The notes below the pieces were generated by a model that had not been told where the DNA came from, searched no databases, and worked only from the letters and a program-made list of their open reading frames with translations. Made by a program: the position numbers and the translations under genes. A stretch of 64,000 nucleotides of DNA from CAZPQM01 sp964588995 (GTDB lineage: Bacteria; Pseudomonadota; Alphaproteobacteria; Rickettsiales; UBA8987), in assembly GCA_964588995.1 (NCBI GenBank), contig CAZPQM010000007.1, positions 1 through 64,000 of the forward strand. Reading direction: 5' to 3'. Shown in pieces: positions 16,793 to 24,889 of the stretch (positions are counted from its first letter, which is position 1; every line of letters starts with the position of its first letter).

Positions 16793-18718
16793 ATGCGTGG
16801 CGCCCTTATATGGTTTGTAATTTTCTTCCTGTTTTTAGCGGGGTATAATGCCTTTTACGGCGCATCGCAGGGGCAGCAGCTTCCCTTTTCCGAATTCTTA
16901 AGCGCAGCCGATCAGGGAAATGTAAATCGGGTCGTCATTCGCGGCAATAATATCGAAGGTTATTTTGCGAATGGTGAGCGCTTTACGACCTACACGCCGA
17001 ATTACCCTGATTTGGTTTCTCGACTTGAGCAGCAGGGTATCAGCATTCAGGCTGCTCCCGTTGAGGATTCGATGAGCTCGTTTATCGGCGTGCTTTTATC
17101 GTGGTTCCCTATCCTATTGCTGATTGGTGTCTGGGTCTATTTCATGAAACAAATGCAAGGCGGCAAAGGTGGTGGCGCCATGGGCTTTGGTAAAAGCCGG
17201 GCAAAAATGCTAAACGAAAAAACCGGTCGCGTTACATTCAATGATGTGGCCGGGATTGATGAGGCTAAAGAAGAGCTGGAAGAGATCGTTGATTTCCTGA
17301 AGGATCCATCCAAATTCCAGAAACTCGGTGGTAAAATTCCAAAAGGTGTTTTGCTGGTAGGCTCTCCCGGAACCGGTAAAACACTGCTCGCCCGTGCGAT
17401 TGCAGGCGAAGCGGAAGTTCCGTTTTTTACAATCTCCGGTTCGGACTTTGTGGAGATGTTTGTTGGTGTTGGTGCCAGCCGTGTCCGCGATATGTTTGAG
17501 CAGGGCCGTAAAAACGCGCCTTGTATTATTTTTATCGATGAGATTGACGCTGTCGGCCGCCACCGCGGCACGGGCATGGGCGGCGGTAACGACGAACGTG
17601 AGCAAACGCTAAATCAGCTTCTGGTTGAAATGGACGGGTTTGAGGGTTCGGAAGGCGTTATTCTGATTGCCGCCACCAACCGTCCTGATGTGTTGGATCC
17701 GGCTTTACTGCGCCCGGGCCGTTTTGACCGGCAGATTGTGGTACCTGTTCCGGATATAAACGGTCGGGATAGGATTCTGAACATTCACTTGCGCAATGTG
17801 CCGCTCGGACCGGACGTTGATCCGCATGTGATTGCGCGGGGCACGCCCGGCTTCTCGGGAGCGGATTTGGCGAACCTGGTGAATGAGGCCGCCCTGCTCG
17901 CTGCGCGCCGAAATAAGAAAGTCGTGACCATGCGCGAGCTGGAAGACGCTAAAGACAAAGTGATGATGGGTGCCGAGCGTAAATCGATGGTCATGACCGA
18001 AGAAGAAAAAGAGCTCACCGCCTATCATGAAGCAGGTCATGCGCTGGTAGGCATTCATATGCCGGCTTGCGACCCGATTCATAAAGCCACTATCATACCA
18101 CGCGGCCGTGCGCTGGGTATGGTGATGCGCCTGCCTGAAAAAGATCAACTGTCCGTCACACGTGAAAAGCTGCATTCCGATTTGGCTATGGCGATGGGTG
18201 GTCGTGTAGCGGAGGAGTTGATTTTCGGCTATGATAAGGTCACCTCCGGCGCTTCCTCCGATATCCAGTATGCCACCAATATGGCGCGTAATATGGTGGA
18301 AAAATGGGGCATGAGCGATCAAGTCGGTACGGTTTTTCATGGTAACGATAATGATGAGCCGTTTCTGGGCTATCAAATGAGCCGTGGCGGCGCCATGTCA
18401 GAAGAAACGGCTAATCTGGTAGATGCGGAAGTGAAGCGTTTTGTCGAAGAAGCCTATAAAAAAGCGGAGGAAATCCTTAAAAAACACAATAAGGATTTGC
18501 ATAAGCTCGCCAAAGCCTTGCTGGAATATGAAACGTTAAGCGGCGATGAAATTGATCAGCTGCTGAAAGGCAAGAAGTTGAATAAAGGCGGCAGCGCAGG
18601 CGGTGGCGCTAAGAAGAAGGCCATTCATTCGGTTCCTTCGACCAAAAAGCCGAAAAAAACATCAGCCAAACAGCCCTCTTCCTCTAAAGGAATAGACGGT
18701 ACGCCCGAAACGGCTTAG
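16793..18718 (+). CDS. ftsH: ATP-dependent zinc metalloprotease FtsH
   Basis: FtsH is a membrane-anchored AAA+ protease that degrades unassembled membrane proteins and short-lived regulators. The 641-residue protein has two membrane segments (about residues 4-22 and 99-121), Walker A GSPGTGKT (190-197), Walker B IIFIDEIDAVG, the second region of homology (TNRPDVLDPALLRPGRFDR) and zinc motif HEAGH at 412-416. The last 45 residues are a Lys/Gly/Ser-rich tail. Its partners HflK and HflC are encoded at 55341-57329. A TATAAT hexamer at 18719-18724 just after the stop might serve glmM, but no -35 is evident. Confidence 0.97.
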   Translation: MRGALIWFVIFFLFLAGYNAFYGASQGQQLPFSEFLSAADQGNVNRVVIRGNNIEGYFANGERFTTYTPNYPDLVSRLEQQGISIQAAPVEDSMSSFIGVLLSWFPILLLIGVWVYFMKQMQGGKGGGAMGFGKSRAKMLNEKTGRVTFNDVAGIDEAKEELEEIVDFLKDPSKFQKLGGKIPKGVLLVGSPGTGKTLLARAIAGEAEVPFFTISGSDFVEMFVGVGASRVRDMFEQGRKNAPCIIFIDEIDAVGRHRGTGMGGGNDEREQTLNQLLVEMDGFEGSEGVILIAATNRPDVLDPALLRPGRFDRQIVVPVPDINGRDRILNIHLRNVPLGPDVDPHVIARGTPGFSGADLANLVNEAALLAARRNKKVVTMRELEDAKDKVMMGAERKSMVMTEEEKELTAYHEAGHALVGIHMPACDPIHKATIIPRGRALGMVMRLPEKDQLSVTREKLHSDLAMAMGGRVAEELIFGYDKVTSGASSDIQYATNMARNMVEKWGMSDQVGTVFHGNDNDEPFLGYQMSRGGAMSEETANLVDAEVKRFVEEAYKKAEEILKKHNKDLHKLAKALLEYETLSGDEIDQLLKGKKLNKGGSAGGGAKKKAIHSVPSTKKPKKTSAKQPSSSKGIDGTPETA

Positions 18719-18755
18719 TATAATATCTAGGCCAATAAGACAGGGTGGAGACAAT

Positions 18756-20129
18756 ATGGCAGAATCTTTATTCGGCACCGACGGTATTCGTGGACTAACC
18801 AACGCGCCCCCTATGGATGCGGAAACCGCACTTAAAGTCGGTAAGGCAGCGGGTGCCTACTTCCGCAATGGCAGCCATCGCCACCGCGTGGTTATCGGAA
18901 AGGATACGAGACTTTCAGGCTATTTGCTGGAACCGGCTCTCACGTCTGGTTTTATATCGATGGGAATGGACGTATTTCTGGTTGGTCCGATGCCGACCCC
19001 GGCAATTGCAATGGCGACCCGTTCGCTCCGCGCCGATCTGGGCGTAATGATCTCCGCTTCGCATAATCCGTACCACGATAACGGTATCAAGTTTTTTGAT
19101 GCTAAGGGTGAGAAGCTTTCGGACGAGGTAGAGCGTAAAATTGCACAGATGGTACAGGAAGATATATCGCATTTGCTGGCCAAGCCGGAAGCGCTGGGCC
19201 GGGCAAAACGGCTCGATGATGCTGTTGGGCGCTATATTCAATATGTCAAAGAAACCTTTCCCAAGCACTTACAACTGAGTGGGCTGAAAATCGTTGTTGA
19301 TTGCGCTAACGGTGCAGCATACAAGGTAGCGCCGACAGTATTATGGGAGCTTGGTGCGGAAGTCATTACGCTTTCGAACGCGCCTAACGGTTTTAATATC
19401 AATAAGGAATGCGGCTCCACCTACCCGAAAAATTTGCGAAAAGAAGTCGTTGAGCACGATGCGGACATCGGTATCGCGCTGGACGGCGATGCCGACCGGC
19501 TGATTGTGTGCGATCAGGAAGGTATCGTTATCGACGGCGATCAGATTATGGGGGCCATTGCCCGCTATTGGAAAGAGCATGACTATCTGAAAGGTGATGG
19601 CATCGTGGCGACCGTTATGTCCAACCTGGGGCTTGAGGAGTTTCTGACGACGCACGGTATGACGTTGCATCGCGCCAAGGTAGGCGACCGTTATGTAATC
19701 GAGCAGATGAAAGAGCATGCGTGTAATTTCGGCGGTGAACAATCCGGCCACCTCATCTTCAGCGACTACGCCACCACAGGGGACGGGCTCATGGCCGCCC
19801 TGCAGGTACTTGCCATTCTGGTAGAAACCGGAAAGCCTGCCAGCGAGGTGCTGCGTGTCTTTACCCCCTACCCGCAAACTTTGAAGAATGTACGCTTTCA
19901 GGATAGCGCCGTGCTGGAGTGCAGCGAAGTGAAGAACGCAGTTACATCAGTTGAACAGAGTCTGGGGGATGAGGGCCGCGTATTGATCCGCAAATCGGGG
20001 ACTGAACCGCTCATTCGCATCATGATCGAGGGGCCGGAGCAGAAAACAATCGAAGAATATGCCGATAACATCGCGAATTCTATCGAGGCGCAGGAAAAAG
20101 TGCGGGATATAAAAAGCAACAGTGCGTAG
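18756..20129 (+). CDS. glmM: Phosphoglucosamine mutase
   Basis: GlmM converts glucosamine-6-phosphate to glucosamine-1-phosphate for UDP-GlcNAc, feeding peptidoglycan and lipopolysaccharide. The 457-residue protein begins with FGTDGIRG, has the active-site phosphoserine Ser102 in SASHNP, the metal-binding DGDADR and the C-terminal phosphate-binding RKSGTEPLIRIMIEG. It follows ftsH in the conserved alphaproteobacterial order and its stop lies inside the thiD start region. Confidence 0.96.
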   Translation: MAESLFGTDGIRGLTNAPPMDAETALKVGKAAGAYFRNGSHRHRVVIGKDTRLSGYLLEPALTSGFISMGMDVFLVGPMPTPAIAMATRSLRADLGVMISASHNPYHDNGIKFFDAKGEKLSDEVERKIAQMVQEDISHLLAKPEALGRAKRLDDAVGRYIQYVKETFPKHLQLSGLKIVVDCANGAAYKVAPTVLWELGAEVITLSNAPNGFNINKECGSTYPKNLRKEVVEHDADIGIALDGDADRLIVCDQEGIVIDGDQIMGAIARYWKEHDYLKGDGIVATVMSNLGLEEFLTTHGMTLHRAKVGDRYVIEQMKEHACNFGGEQSGHLIFSDYATTGDGLMAALQVLAILVETGKPASEVLRVFTPYPQTLKNVRFQDSAVLECSEVKNAVTSVEQSLGDEGRVLIRKSGTEPLIRIMIEGPEQKTIEEYADNIANSIEAQEKVRDIKSNSA

Positions 20130-20922
20130 GGTGCTGATCATTGCGGGATCCGACCCTTCCGGCGGCGCGGGCATACAGGCTGACATCAAAACCGCTACCG
20201 CATCCGGCGTGTTTGCGACTACCGCGATCACGGCCCTGACCGTTCAAAACACGCAGGGCGTTACCGATATACTGGATATCCGTCCCGATTTTGTCATAGC
20301 GCAGGCTAAAGCTGTGCTTGATGATATCGGCGCGGATGCCATCAAAATCGGTATGTTGCATCGCTGTGAGGTCATCGAAGCGATCGCAGAGCTGTTAGCA
20401 GATTACCTTGCAATTCCGGTCGTGCTGGACCCGGTCATGGTCGCCACCTCGGGCGATCAGCTGCTTGAAGCGGAAGCACTAAAAGCACTTACCGCTATGA
20501 TTAAGCAGTGCAAAAACCCGCTTTACCTTACCCCGAACATACCCGAAGCCGAGTTACTCTCGGGTGGATCGATAGCCTCTCTTGATGCAATGGAAACTGC
20601 GGGGAAAGAGTTGCTGAAAGATTACAACCTCACAGGCCTTTTCATGAAAGGCGGGCACTTGCAGGATAAGCGCTGTACCGATCTGCTGCTCACGCAGACT
20701 GAAACACTCCGCATGACCTCCCCGCGCCTGCAAACCAGACATACGCACGGCACCGGCTGCACACTTGCAACCGCCCTCGCCTGTCAGCTTGCTTGCGGTG
20801 CCACAGCCGGGGATGCGGCTCAGGCAGCGCACACATACGTTCATCAGGCTATTATACACGCCCCGGAATTAGGACATGGTTATGGACCACTTAATCACAT
20901 GCATAATTTGCTTGCAAACTAG
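20122..20922 (+). CDS. thiD: Hydroxymethylpyrimidine/phosphomethylpyrimidine kinase
   Basis: ThiD phosphorylates HMP and HMP-phosphate in the pyrimidine branch of thiamine synthesis. The 266-residue ribokinase-family protein has LIIAGSDPSGGAGIQADIKT at the start, PVVLDPVMVATSGDQLL in the middle and the anion-hole motif HGTGCTLATALAC near residues 213-225. Starts are GTG at 20122 (overlapping glmM by 8 bases) or GTG at 20131; no ATG is available. No other thiamine gene is in the window. Confidence 0.93.
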   Translation: MRRVLIIAGSDPSGGAGIQADIKTATASGVFATTAITALTVQNTQGVTDILDIRPDFVIAQAKAVLDDIGADAIKIGMLHRCEVIEAIAELLADYLAIPVVLDPVMVATSGDQLLEAEALKALTAMIKQCKNPLYLTPNIPEAELLSGGSIASLDAMETAGKELLKDYNLTGLFMKGGHLQDKRCTDLLLTQTETLRMTSPRLQTRHTHGTGCTLATALACQLACGATAGDAAQAAHTYVHQAIIHAPELGHGYGPLNHMHNLLAN

Positions 20923-20940
20923 CTGCTTTGGCGCTATAAG
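20912..20940 (+). promoter_or_regulatory. Promoter for rpmE, with overlapping inverted repeat
   Basis: TTGCAA (20912-20917), 17-base spacer, TATAAG (20935-20940). The -35 lies in the last codons of thiD. A perfect 7-base inverted repeat, GCTATAA (20933-20939) and TTATAGC (20951-20957), covers the -10 and the likely start site, so an operator or leader hairpin is possible. Assigned from sequence only. Confidence 0.5.
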
Positions 20941-20982
20941 CTTTGCTCTTTTATAGCAGATATTTGTTAGCAGGAGCCCACC

Positions 20983-21228
20983 ATGAAAGCCGATATTCAT
21001 CCTGATTATCACGAAATCACCGTTAAGATGACCAATGGTGAGACCTTTAAGACCCGTTCCACTTACGGAAAAGAGGGCGACACGCTAACACTTGACGTAG
21101 ATATTTCCAACCACCCGGCATGGACAGGTAAAACCAGTCAGCTTAATTCGAAAGCCGGTAAGGTGGCGAAATTTAATTCCCGATTTGCCGGGCTGGGCAC
21201 CAGTAAAAAGCCGGAAAATAACGGATAA
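20983..21228 (+). CDS. rpmE: 50S ribosomal protein L31 (cysteine-free)
   Basis: L31 bridges the central protuberance and the head of the small subunit. The 81-residue product has MKADIHPDYHEITVKMTNG, the conserved HPAWTG and KFNSRFAGL. It has no cysteine, so it is the zinc-independent form usual in alphaproteobacteria. It appears to have its own promoter. A good ribosome-binding site (CAGGAG) is about ten bases before the ATG. Confidence 0.95.
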   Translation: MKADIHPDYHEITVKMTNGETFKTRSTYGKEGDTLTLDVDISNHPAWTGKTSQLNSKAGKVAKFNSRFAGLGTSKKPENNG

Positions 21229-21280
21229 AGTAGCTTATACCTTCGCCGCCGATCATGGCTTACCGTCATAATACGCTTCT

Positions 21281-21712
21281 ATGAAAGATGTCACCATCTA
21301 TACGGACGGTGCCTGTTCGGGCAATCCGGGCCCCGGCGGTTGGGGAGCTGTGCTTTATTACGGCGATAAAATACGTGAATTACACGGCGGAGAGAGCAAC
21401 ACCACCAATAACCAGATGGAGCTTACCGCCGCTATTGAAGCGCTGAATGCACTCAAAGAACCTTGCCGTGTTGCCCTCTATACCGACAGCACCTACGTTA
21501 AAGATGGTATCAACCAATGGCTGCCTAACTGGAAACACAATGGCTGGAAGACCGCATCCAAAAAACCTGTAAAGAATAAAGCGTTATGGGAAAAACTGGA
21601 TGAAGCACTTAAGATGCATCAGGTTGAGTGGCACTGGGTTAAGGGCCATGCGGGCGATCCGGGCAATGAACGCGCCGATGCGCTGGCCCGGGCCGGTATT
21701 TCGTTGGTATAA
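21281..21712 (+). CDS. rnhA: Ribonuclease HI
   Basis: RNase HI cleaves the RNA strand of RNA-DNA hybrids, removing primers and R-loops. The 143-residue protein has all four catalytic carboxylates: Asp9 in IYTDGACSGNPGPGGWG, Glu47 in NQMELTAAIEAL, Asp69 in LYTDSTYV and Asp133 in NERADALA. Normal length. It ends five bases before the convergent CNNM/CorC gene. Confidence 0.96.
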   Translation: MKDVTIYTDGACSGNPGPGGWGAVLYYGDKIRELHGGESNTTNNQMELTAAIEALNALKEPCRVALYTDSTYVKDGINQWLPNWKHNGWKTASKKPVKNKALWEKLDEALKMHQVEWHWVKGHAGDPGNERADALARAGISLV

Positions 21713-21717
21713 GCCCC

Positions 21718-22977
21718 CTACTCTGCTTCCTCCAGCCGTCTGATTTTTAGGGTAGTGATTTGATTGCGTTTTTTCTTCATCACCTCGAAGCGGCAATCGT
21801 AAAAATGAAACACCTGTTTTACATCGGGGATCACTTCCGCCATATGAATCACCAACCCAGCGACCGTGGCCGCTTCGTCATCCGGCAGATTCCAGTCCAG
21901 TTCGCGGTTTAAATCGCGTACGCTCATTGCCCCGTTAACCAGATAGCTGCCGTCCGGCAACTGGCGCAGAGTCTGGCGTATCGCATCCTGCTCGTCTTCA
22001 ATCTGCCCGACAATTTCCTCCAGAATATCTTCGAGGGTAATGAGCCCCTGCAAGTCCCCATACTCATTCACCACCAACGCAAAATGGCTTTTCTTTTCGC
22101 GGAACGCCTGTAGCTGGTCTTTCAAAATCGTCGTGTCGGGCACAAACCACGCGTCCATCATGACATCGCGTATGTCAATTCCCCTCAGATCACCGCCTGC
22201 ATCGTAAATCGCGGCCATTAATTGTCTGGCATGGAGGACGCCAATAATATTATCCGGATTTTCTTCCCATATGGGAATGCGCGTATGCCTGCTTTCCATC
22301 ACGTGCTTGATGATTTGCTCCGCCGGCTGGTTGATTTCCAGCGTTTCCATCGATTTACGGTGCACCATGATTTCATGCACTTCCACTTCAGTAAGGTCGA
22401 GAATACTCCCGAGCATATCCTTATCGTCCTTCACCACTGCGCCCTCATCATGATGCAACTCAATCGCTCCCCGCAGCGCATCCGTACTATCGCCGAGGCT
22501 GTCATCGTCGTCGCTCAGCCCGGTAAGACGAAGGGTAAAATCAACGATGAACTGCACAAACAATGTTACCGGTGTAAATAATTTGACCAGAATAATAAAA
22601 GCCGGAGATACCAGCAGTGCCATTTTTTCCGCATTACGGAACGCATAGGTTTTGGGAAGTACTTCCGCAAAAATCAGGACCAGCAGCGTCATGATTACCG
22701 TTACATAAAAAACGCCCTCATTGCCAAACACATTGATGGCGAGTGTGGTTGCAAGGGCAGAAGCGAGGATATTCACCGCATTGTTACCAAGCAGAATTGC
22801 GCCGATCAGTCGCTCCTTATTTTCCCTTAGACGATGCACTTTTTCCGCGCGAAGGTTACCCTCCGATTTGAGCCGGTGGATGCGGGCGCGGCTCGCGGCG
22901 GTAAGCGCCGTTTCAGATCCCGAAAAAAAGCCGGAAAGGCAGAGCAGAAAGCAGATGGATATAAAGGTCAGTAACAT
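21718..22977 (-). CDS. CNNM/CorC-family membrane protein with CBS pair
   Basis: This family (HlyC/CorC, UPF0053) includes Mg2+/Co2+ transport and efflux proteins, though the substrate here is unknown. The 419-residue protein has an N-terminal CNNM membrane domain of about four segments (residues 1-150, starting LLTFISICFLLCLSGFFSGSE), two CBS domains (about 205-325) and a C-terminal CorC/HlyC domain. It overlaps the end of aroB by ten bases, so aroK, aroB and this gene form one minus-strand operon. A second, soluble CorC is at 60031-60948. Confidence 0.9.
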   Translation of the reverse strand: MLLTFISICFLLCLSGFFSGSETALTAASRARIHRLKSEGNLRAEKVHRLRENKERLIGAILLGNNAVNILASALATTLAINVFGNEGVFYVTVIMTLLVLIFAEVLPKTYAFRNAEKMALLVSPAFIILVKLFTPVTLFVQFIVDFTLRLTGLSDDDDSLGDSTDALRGAIELHHDEGAVVKDDKDMLGSILDLTEVEVHEIMVHRKSMETLEINQPAEQIIKHVMESRHTRIPIWEENPDNIIGVLHARQLMAAIYDAGGDLRGIDIRDVMMDAWFVPDTTILKDQLQAFREKKSHFALVVNEYGDLQGLITLEDILEEIVGQIEDEQDAIRQTLRQLPDGSYLVNGAMSVRDLNRELDWNLPDDEAATVAGLVIHMAEVIPDVKQVFHFYDCRFEVMKKKRNQITTLKIRRLEEAE

Positions 22978-24062
22978 AGGATTTCATGCAGAAAACTGTG
23001 TACGGCTCCTGCATCTACATCTTTTGCTATATAAGCCCGACCAATACCGCGCACAAGTATAAAATTCAGCTGGCCGTCCGTCGCCTTCTTATCTTGTTGC
23101 ATCGCGGTAATGAGCGCATCGACGCTCCATTCGGGCTGAATATCAAGCGGAGAGACCGGTAGGCCATTTTCCTGGAGATGCACTATCACGCGCTTAGTAT
23201 CTTCCGCCGGACATAACCCTAATCGCTCGGAAAATTGAAAGGCCATCACCATACCAATCGCGACCGCCTCGCCGTGCAATAGACTATCGCCGTAGCCCGT
23301 TTGCAACTCCAACGCATGGCCGAATGTATGGCCGAGATTGAGCAATGCGCGCTTGCCCTCTTCCTTTTCATCTTCAGCTACAATGCGTGCCTTCGCACGG
23401 CACGACGTTTCAACTAGCTCCTCTCTTCCGGCCTGCTTCGCTTCCAGCCGTTCAAAGAATTCCGGCATATCAATCAGCCCGTATTTCACCACCTCTGCAT
23501 ACCCGGCGCGCGACTGCCGCTCGGGCAAGGTGTCTAACGTCGTCACATCCGCAATGACCGCGCGCGGCTGGTAGAAGCTGCCGATCAAATTCTTACCGAA
23601 TGCCGTATCAATCCCGGTTTTACCGCCGACCGAGCTATCCACCATAGCAAGCAGCGTCGTAGGAATCTGGATAAAGGGGACGCCGCGCAGCAGGATACTC
23701 GCAGCAAAGCCAGTTATATCGCCGACCACACCTCCGCCTAATGCAATCAATGTCGTTTTTCGGTCCGGCTTGAGCGCAAGCAGATCGTTCAGCAGCTTCT
23801 CTAAATGCGGAAACGATTTCGTCGACTCCCCCGCCGGCAGGGTCATCACCTCAGTTTGCACCGCATGCTGTTGCAGGCTGGTCTGCAGGCGTTTCAGATG
23901 ATCCCCGGCTGCCGCTACCTGCTCATCGGTAATGATAATGAGGCGATTAGATGGCGCACGTTCTGCAATAAGCTTTCCGCACTGCGCAAGCAGGTCTTTT
24001 CCGATGTGAATCGGGTAGCTGCGCTTACCAAGATCGACTATCAGTTCCGTACTTTTACTCAT
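22968..24062 (-). CDS. aroB: 3-dehydroquinate synthase
   Basis: AroB makes 3-dehydroquinate from DAHP, the second step of the shikimate pathway, using NAD and a divalent metal. The 364-residue form starting MSKSTELIVDLG (ATG at 24062) fits the family; the frame is open 22 codons further into aroK but those codons are not conserved. Seen: ALGGGVVGDITGFAAS, PTTLLAMVDSSVGGKTGID and the metal-binding LNLGHTFGHALE and HGEAVAIGM. An AAAAGGGA site precedes the ATG, and the gene overlaps aroK by eight bases. Confidence 0.95.
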   Translation of the reverse strand: MSKSTELIVDLGKRSYPIHIGKDLLAQCGKLIAERAPSNRLIIITDEQVAAAGDHLKRLQTSLQQHAVQTEVMTLPAGESTKSFPHLEKLLNDLLALKPDRKTTLIALGGGVVGDITGFAASILLRGVPFIQIPTTLLAMVDSSVGGKTGIDTAFGKNLIGSFYQPRAVIADVTTLDTLPERQSRAGYAEVVKYGLIDMPEFFERLEAKQAGREELVETSCRAKARIVAEDEKEEGKRALLNLGHTFGHALELQTGYGDSLLHGEAVAIGMVMAFQFSERLGLCPAEDTKRVIVHLQENGLPVSPLDIQPEWSVDALITAMQQDKKATDGQLNFILVRGIGRAYIAKDVDAGAVHSFLHEILCY

Positions 24063-24591
24063 CGATATATCCCTTTTCCTTAAGCGCATCAATGATGCGC
24101 TGCACCACCTTTTCATGCGGACCCACATCGCTTTCTATGGTAATATCCGCCTGTTCATATAGCGGATAGCGGGCTTCCATTAATTCGCGCAATATCTGCG
24201 CCTTATCGCCCTGCTCCAGCAAGGGGCGCGTATTTTTGCGCGAAACACGCTCTAGCAAAACCTCGAATTCCGCTTTAAGCCACACGGTCACGGCACGTTC
24301 CTGAAGCAGATGGCGTGTCTCCTCCTGTATATAAGCACCTCCGCCGGTCGCCAGTATGTGCGGCGGCCAAACCAGGTTATCCGCAATGATTTCCCGTTCC
24401 AGTTGCCGGAAGTATGCTTCGCCCTTCTGCGCAAATACATCACTGATTTCCATACCGATACGCTCGACTACAAGATGATCCGAATCGTAAAATTCGGCTC
24501 CAAGTGCATGCGATAAGCGTTTGCCAATCGTTGTTTTGCCTGCGCCCATCAGGCCGATCAACGCAATATTCTGGTGTAATGTCATCTGCAT
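24055..24591 (-). CDS. aroK: Shikimate kinase
   Basis: AroK phosphorylates shikimate with ATP. The 178-residue protein has the P-loop LIGLMGAGKTTIGKRL, DSDHLVVERIG, the shikimate-binding GEAYFRQLERE and ATGGGAY, and the LID arginines in RKNTRPLL. A second ATG two codons downstream (24585) would also fit. aroK-aroB pairing is common across proteobacteria. A divergent gene set starts on the other side of the 117-base upstream gap. Confidence 0.95.
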   Translation of the reverse strand: MQMTLHQNIALIGLMGAGKTTIGKRLSHALGAEFYDSDHLVVERIGMEISDVFAQKGEAYFRQLEREIIADNLVWPPHILATGGGAYIQEETRHLLQERAVTVWLKAEFEVLLERVSRKNTRPLLEQGDKAQILRELMEARYPLYEQADITIESDVGPHEKVVQRIIDALKEKGYIDE

Positions 24592-24611
24592 AAATTTGAG
24601 CTATATCAATC

Positions 24612-24634
24612 TCAGGCAACATTATTGCGCCTGA
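24612..24634. repeat. Inverted repeat upstream of aroK
   Basis: TCAGGC and GCCTGA are perfect inverted arms separated by 11 AT-rich bases, 20 bases upstream of aroK in the divergent gap. The spacing is about one helical turn, compatible with an operator, or with a weak hairpin in the aroK leader. No regulator can be named. Confidence 0.35.
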
Positions 24635-24647
24635 TGTAACATAAGAC

Positions 24648-24676
24648 TTGTCTTTCCAGTTCTCAAAAGGTTATAA
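24648..24676 (+). promoter_or_regulatory. Promoter for the small membrane protein gene and xerD
   Basis: TTGTCT (24648-24653), 17-base spacer and TTATAA (24671-24676), placing transcription start near 24683, about 26 bases before the ATG at 24709. Assigned from sequence only. Confidence 0.45.
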
Positions 24677-24708
24677 GAGTACAAATAAGAAGAAGCAATA
24701 GTATCGGG

Positions 24709-24888
24709 ATGGCTAAACGTAAAGCGCGCAGAAAAAAAACTTCAAAAACCGGAATAAAATATACGCTCTTCCTGGTTGTGATTATCGTACTTTTAGGGGG
24801 ATTTGTGTTGGCGACCCAACGTATTTCCCCTGAAAAAAAGCAGGTGACGATCTCCATCCAGCATGAAGCGCTTACCGAACAAGAATAA
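24709..24888 (+). CDS. Small single-pass membrane protein (59 residues)
   Basis: A short unrecognised gene just before xerD. The product starts MAKRKARRKKTSKTGIKY, a strongly basic segment, followed by one hydrophobic stretch (YTLFLVVIIVLLGGFVLA, residues about 18-35) and a polar C-terminus of about 24 residues ending ALTEQE. By the positive-inside rule the N-terminus should be cytosolic. Support: a plausible promoter upstream, and a stop one base before the xerD ATG, suggesting coupled translation. The ribosome-binding site is poor. The antisense frame is hydrophobic too, but only because it mirrors this segment. Confidence 0.6.
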   Translation: MAKRKARRKKTSKTGIKYTLFLVVIIVLLGGFVLATQRISPEKKQVTISIQHEALTEQE

Positions 24889-24889
24889 T

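Noticed and set aside
17705..18376. Minus-strand frame of 223 codons opposite ftsH
   Set aside because: His/Arg-rich mirror of the FtsH coding strand, no ribosome-binding site, no recognisable domain.
18719..18724. TATAAT as a glmM promoter
   Set aside because: Perfect -10 hexamer but no -35 or extended -10; glmM can be served by the ftsH transcript.
24663..24857. Hydrophobic minus-strand frame of 64 codons upstream of xerD
   Set aside because: Its hydrophobic run is the antisense of the membrane segment of the plus-strand small protein, which has the better context (promoter, coupling to xerD).
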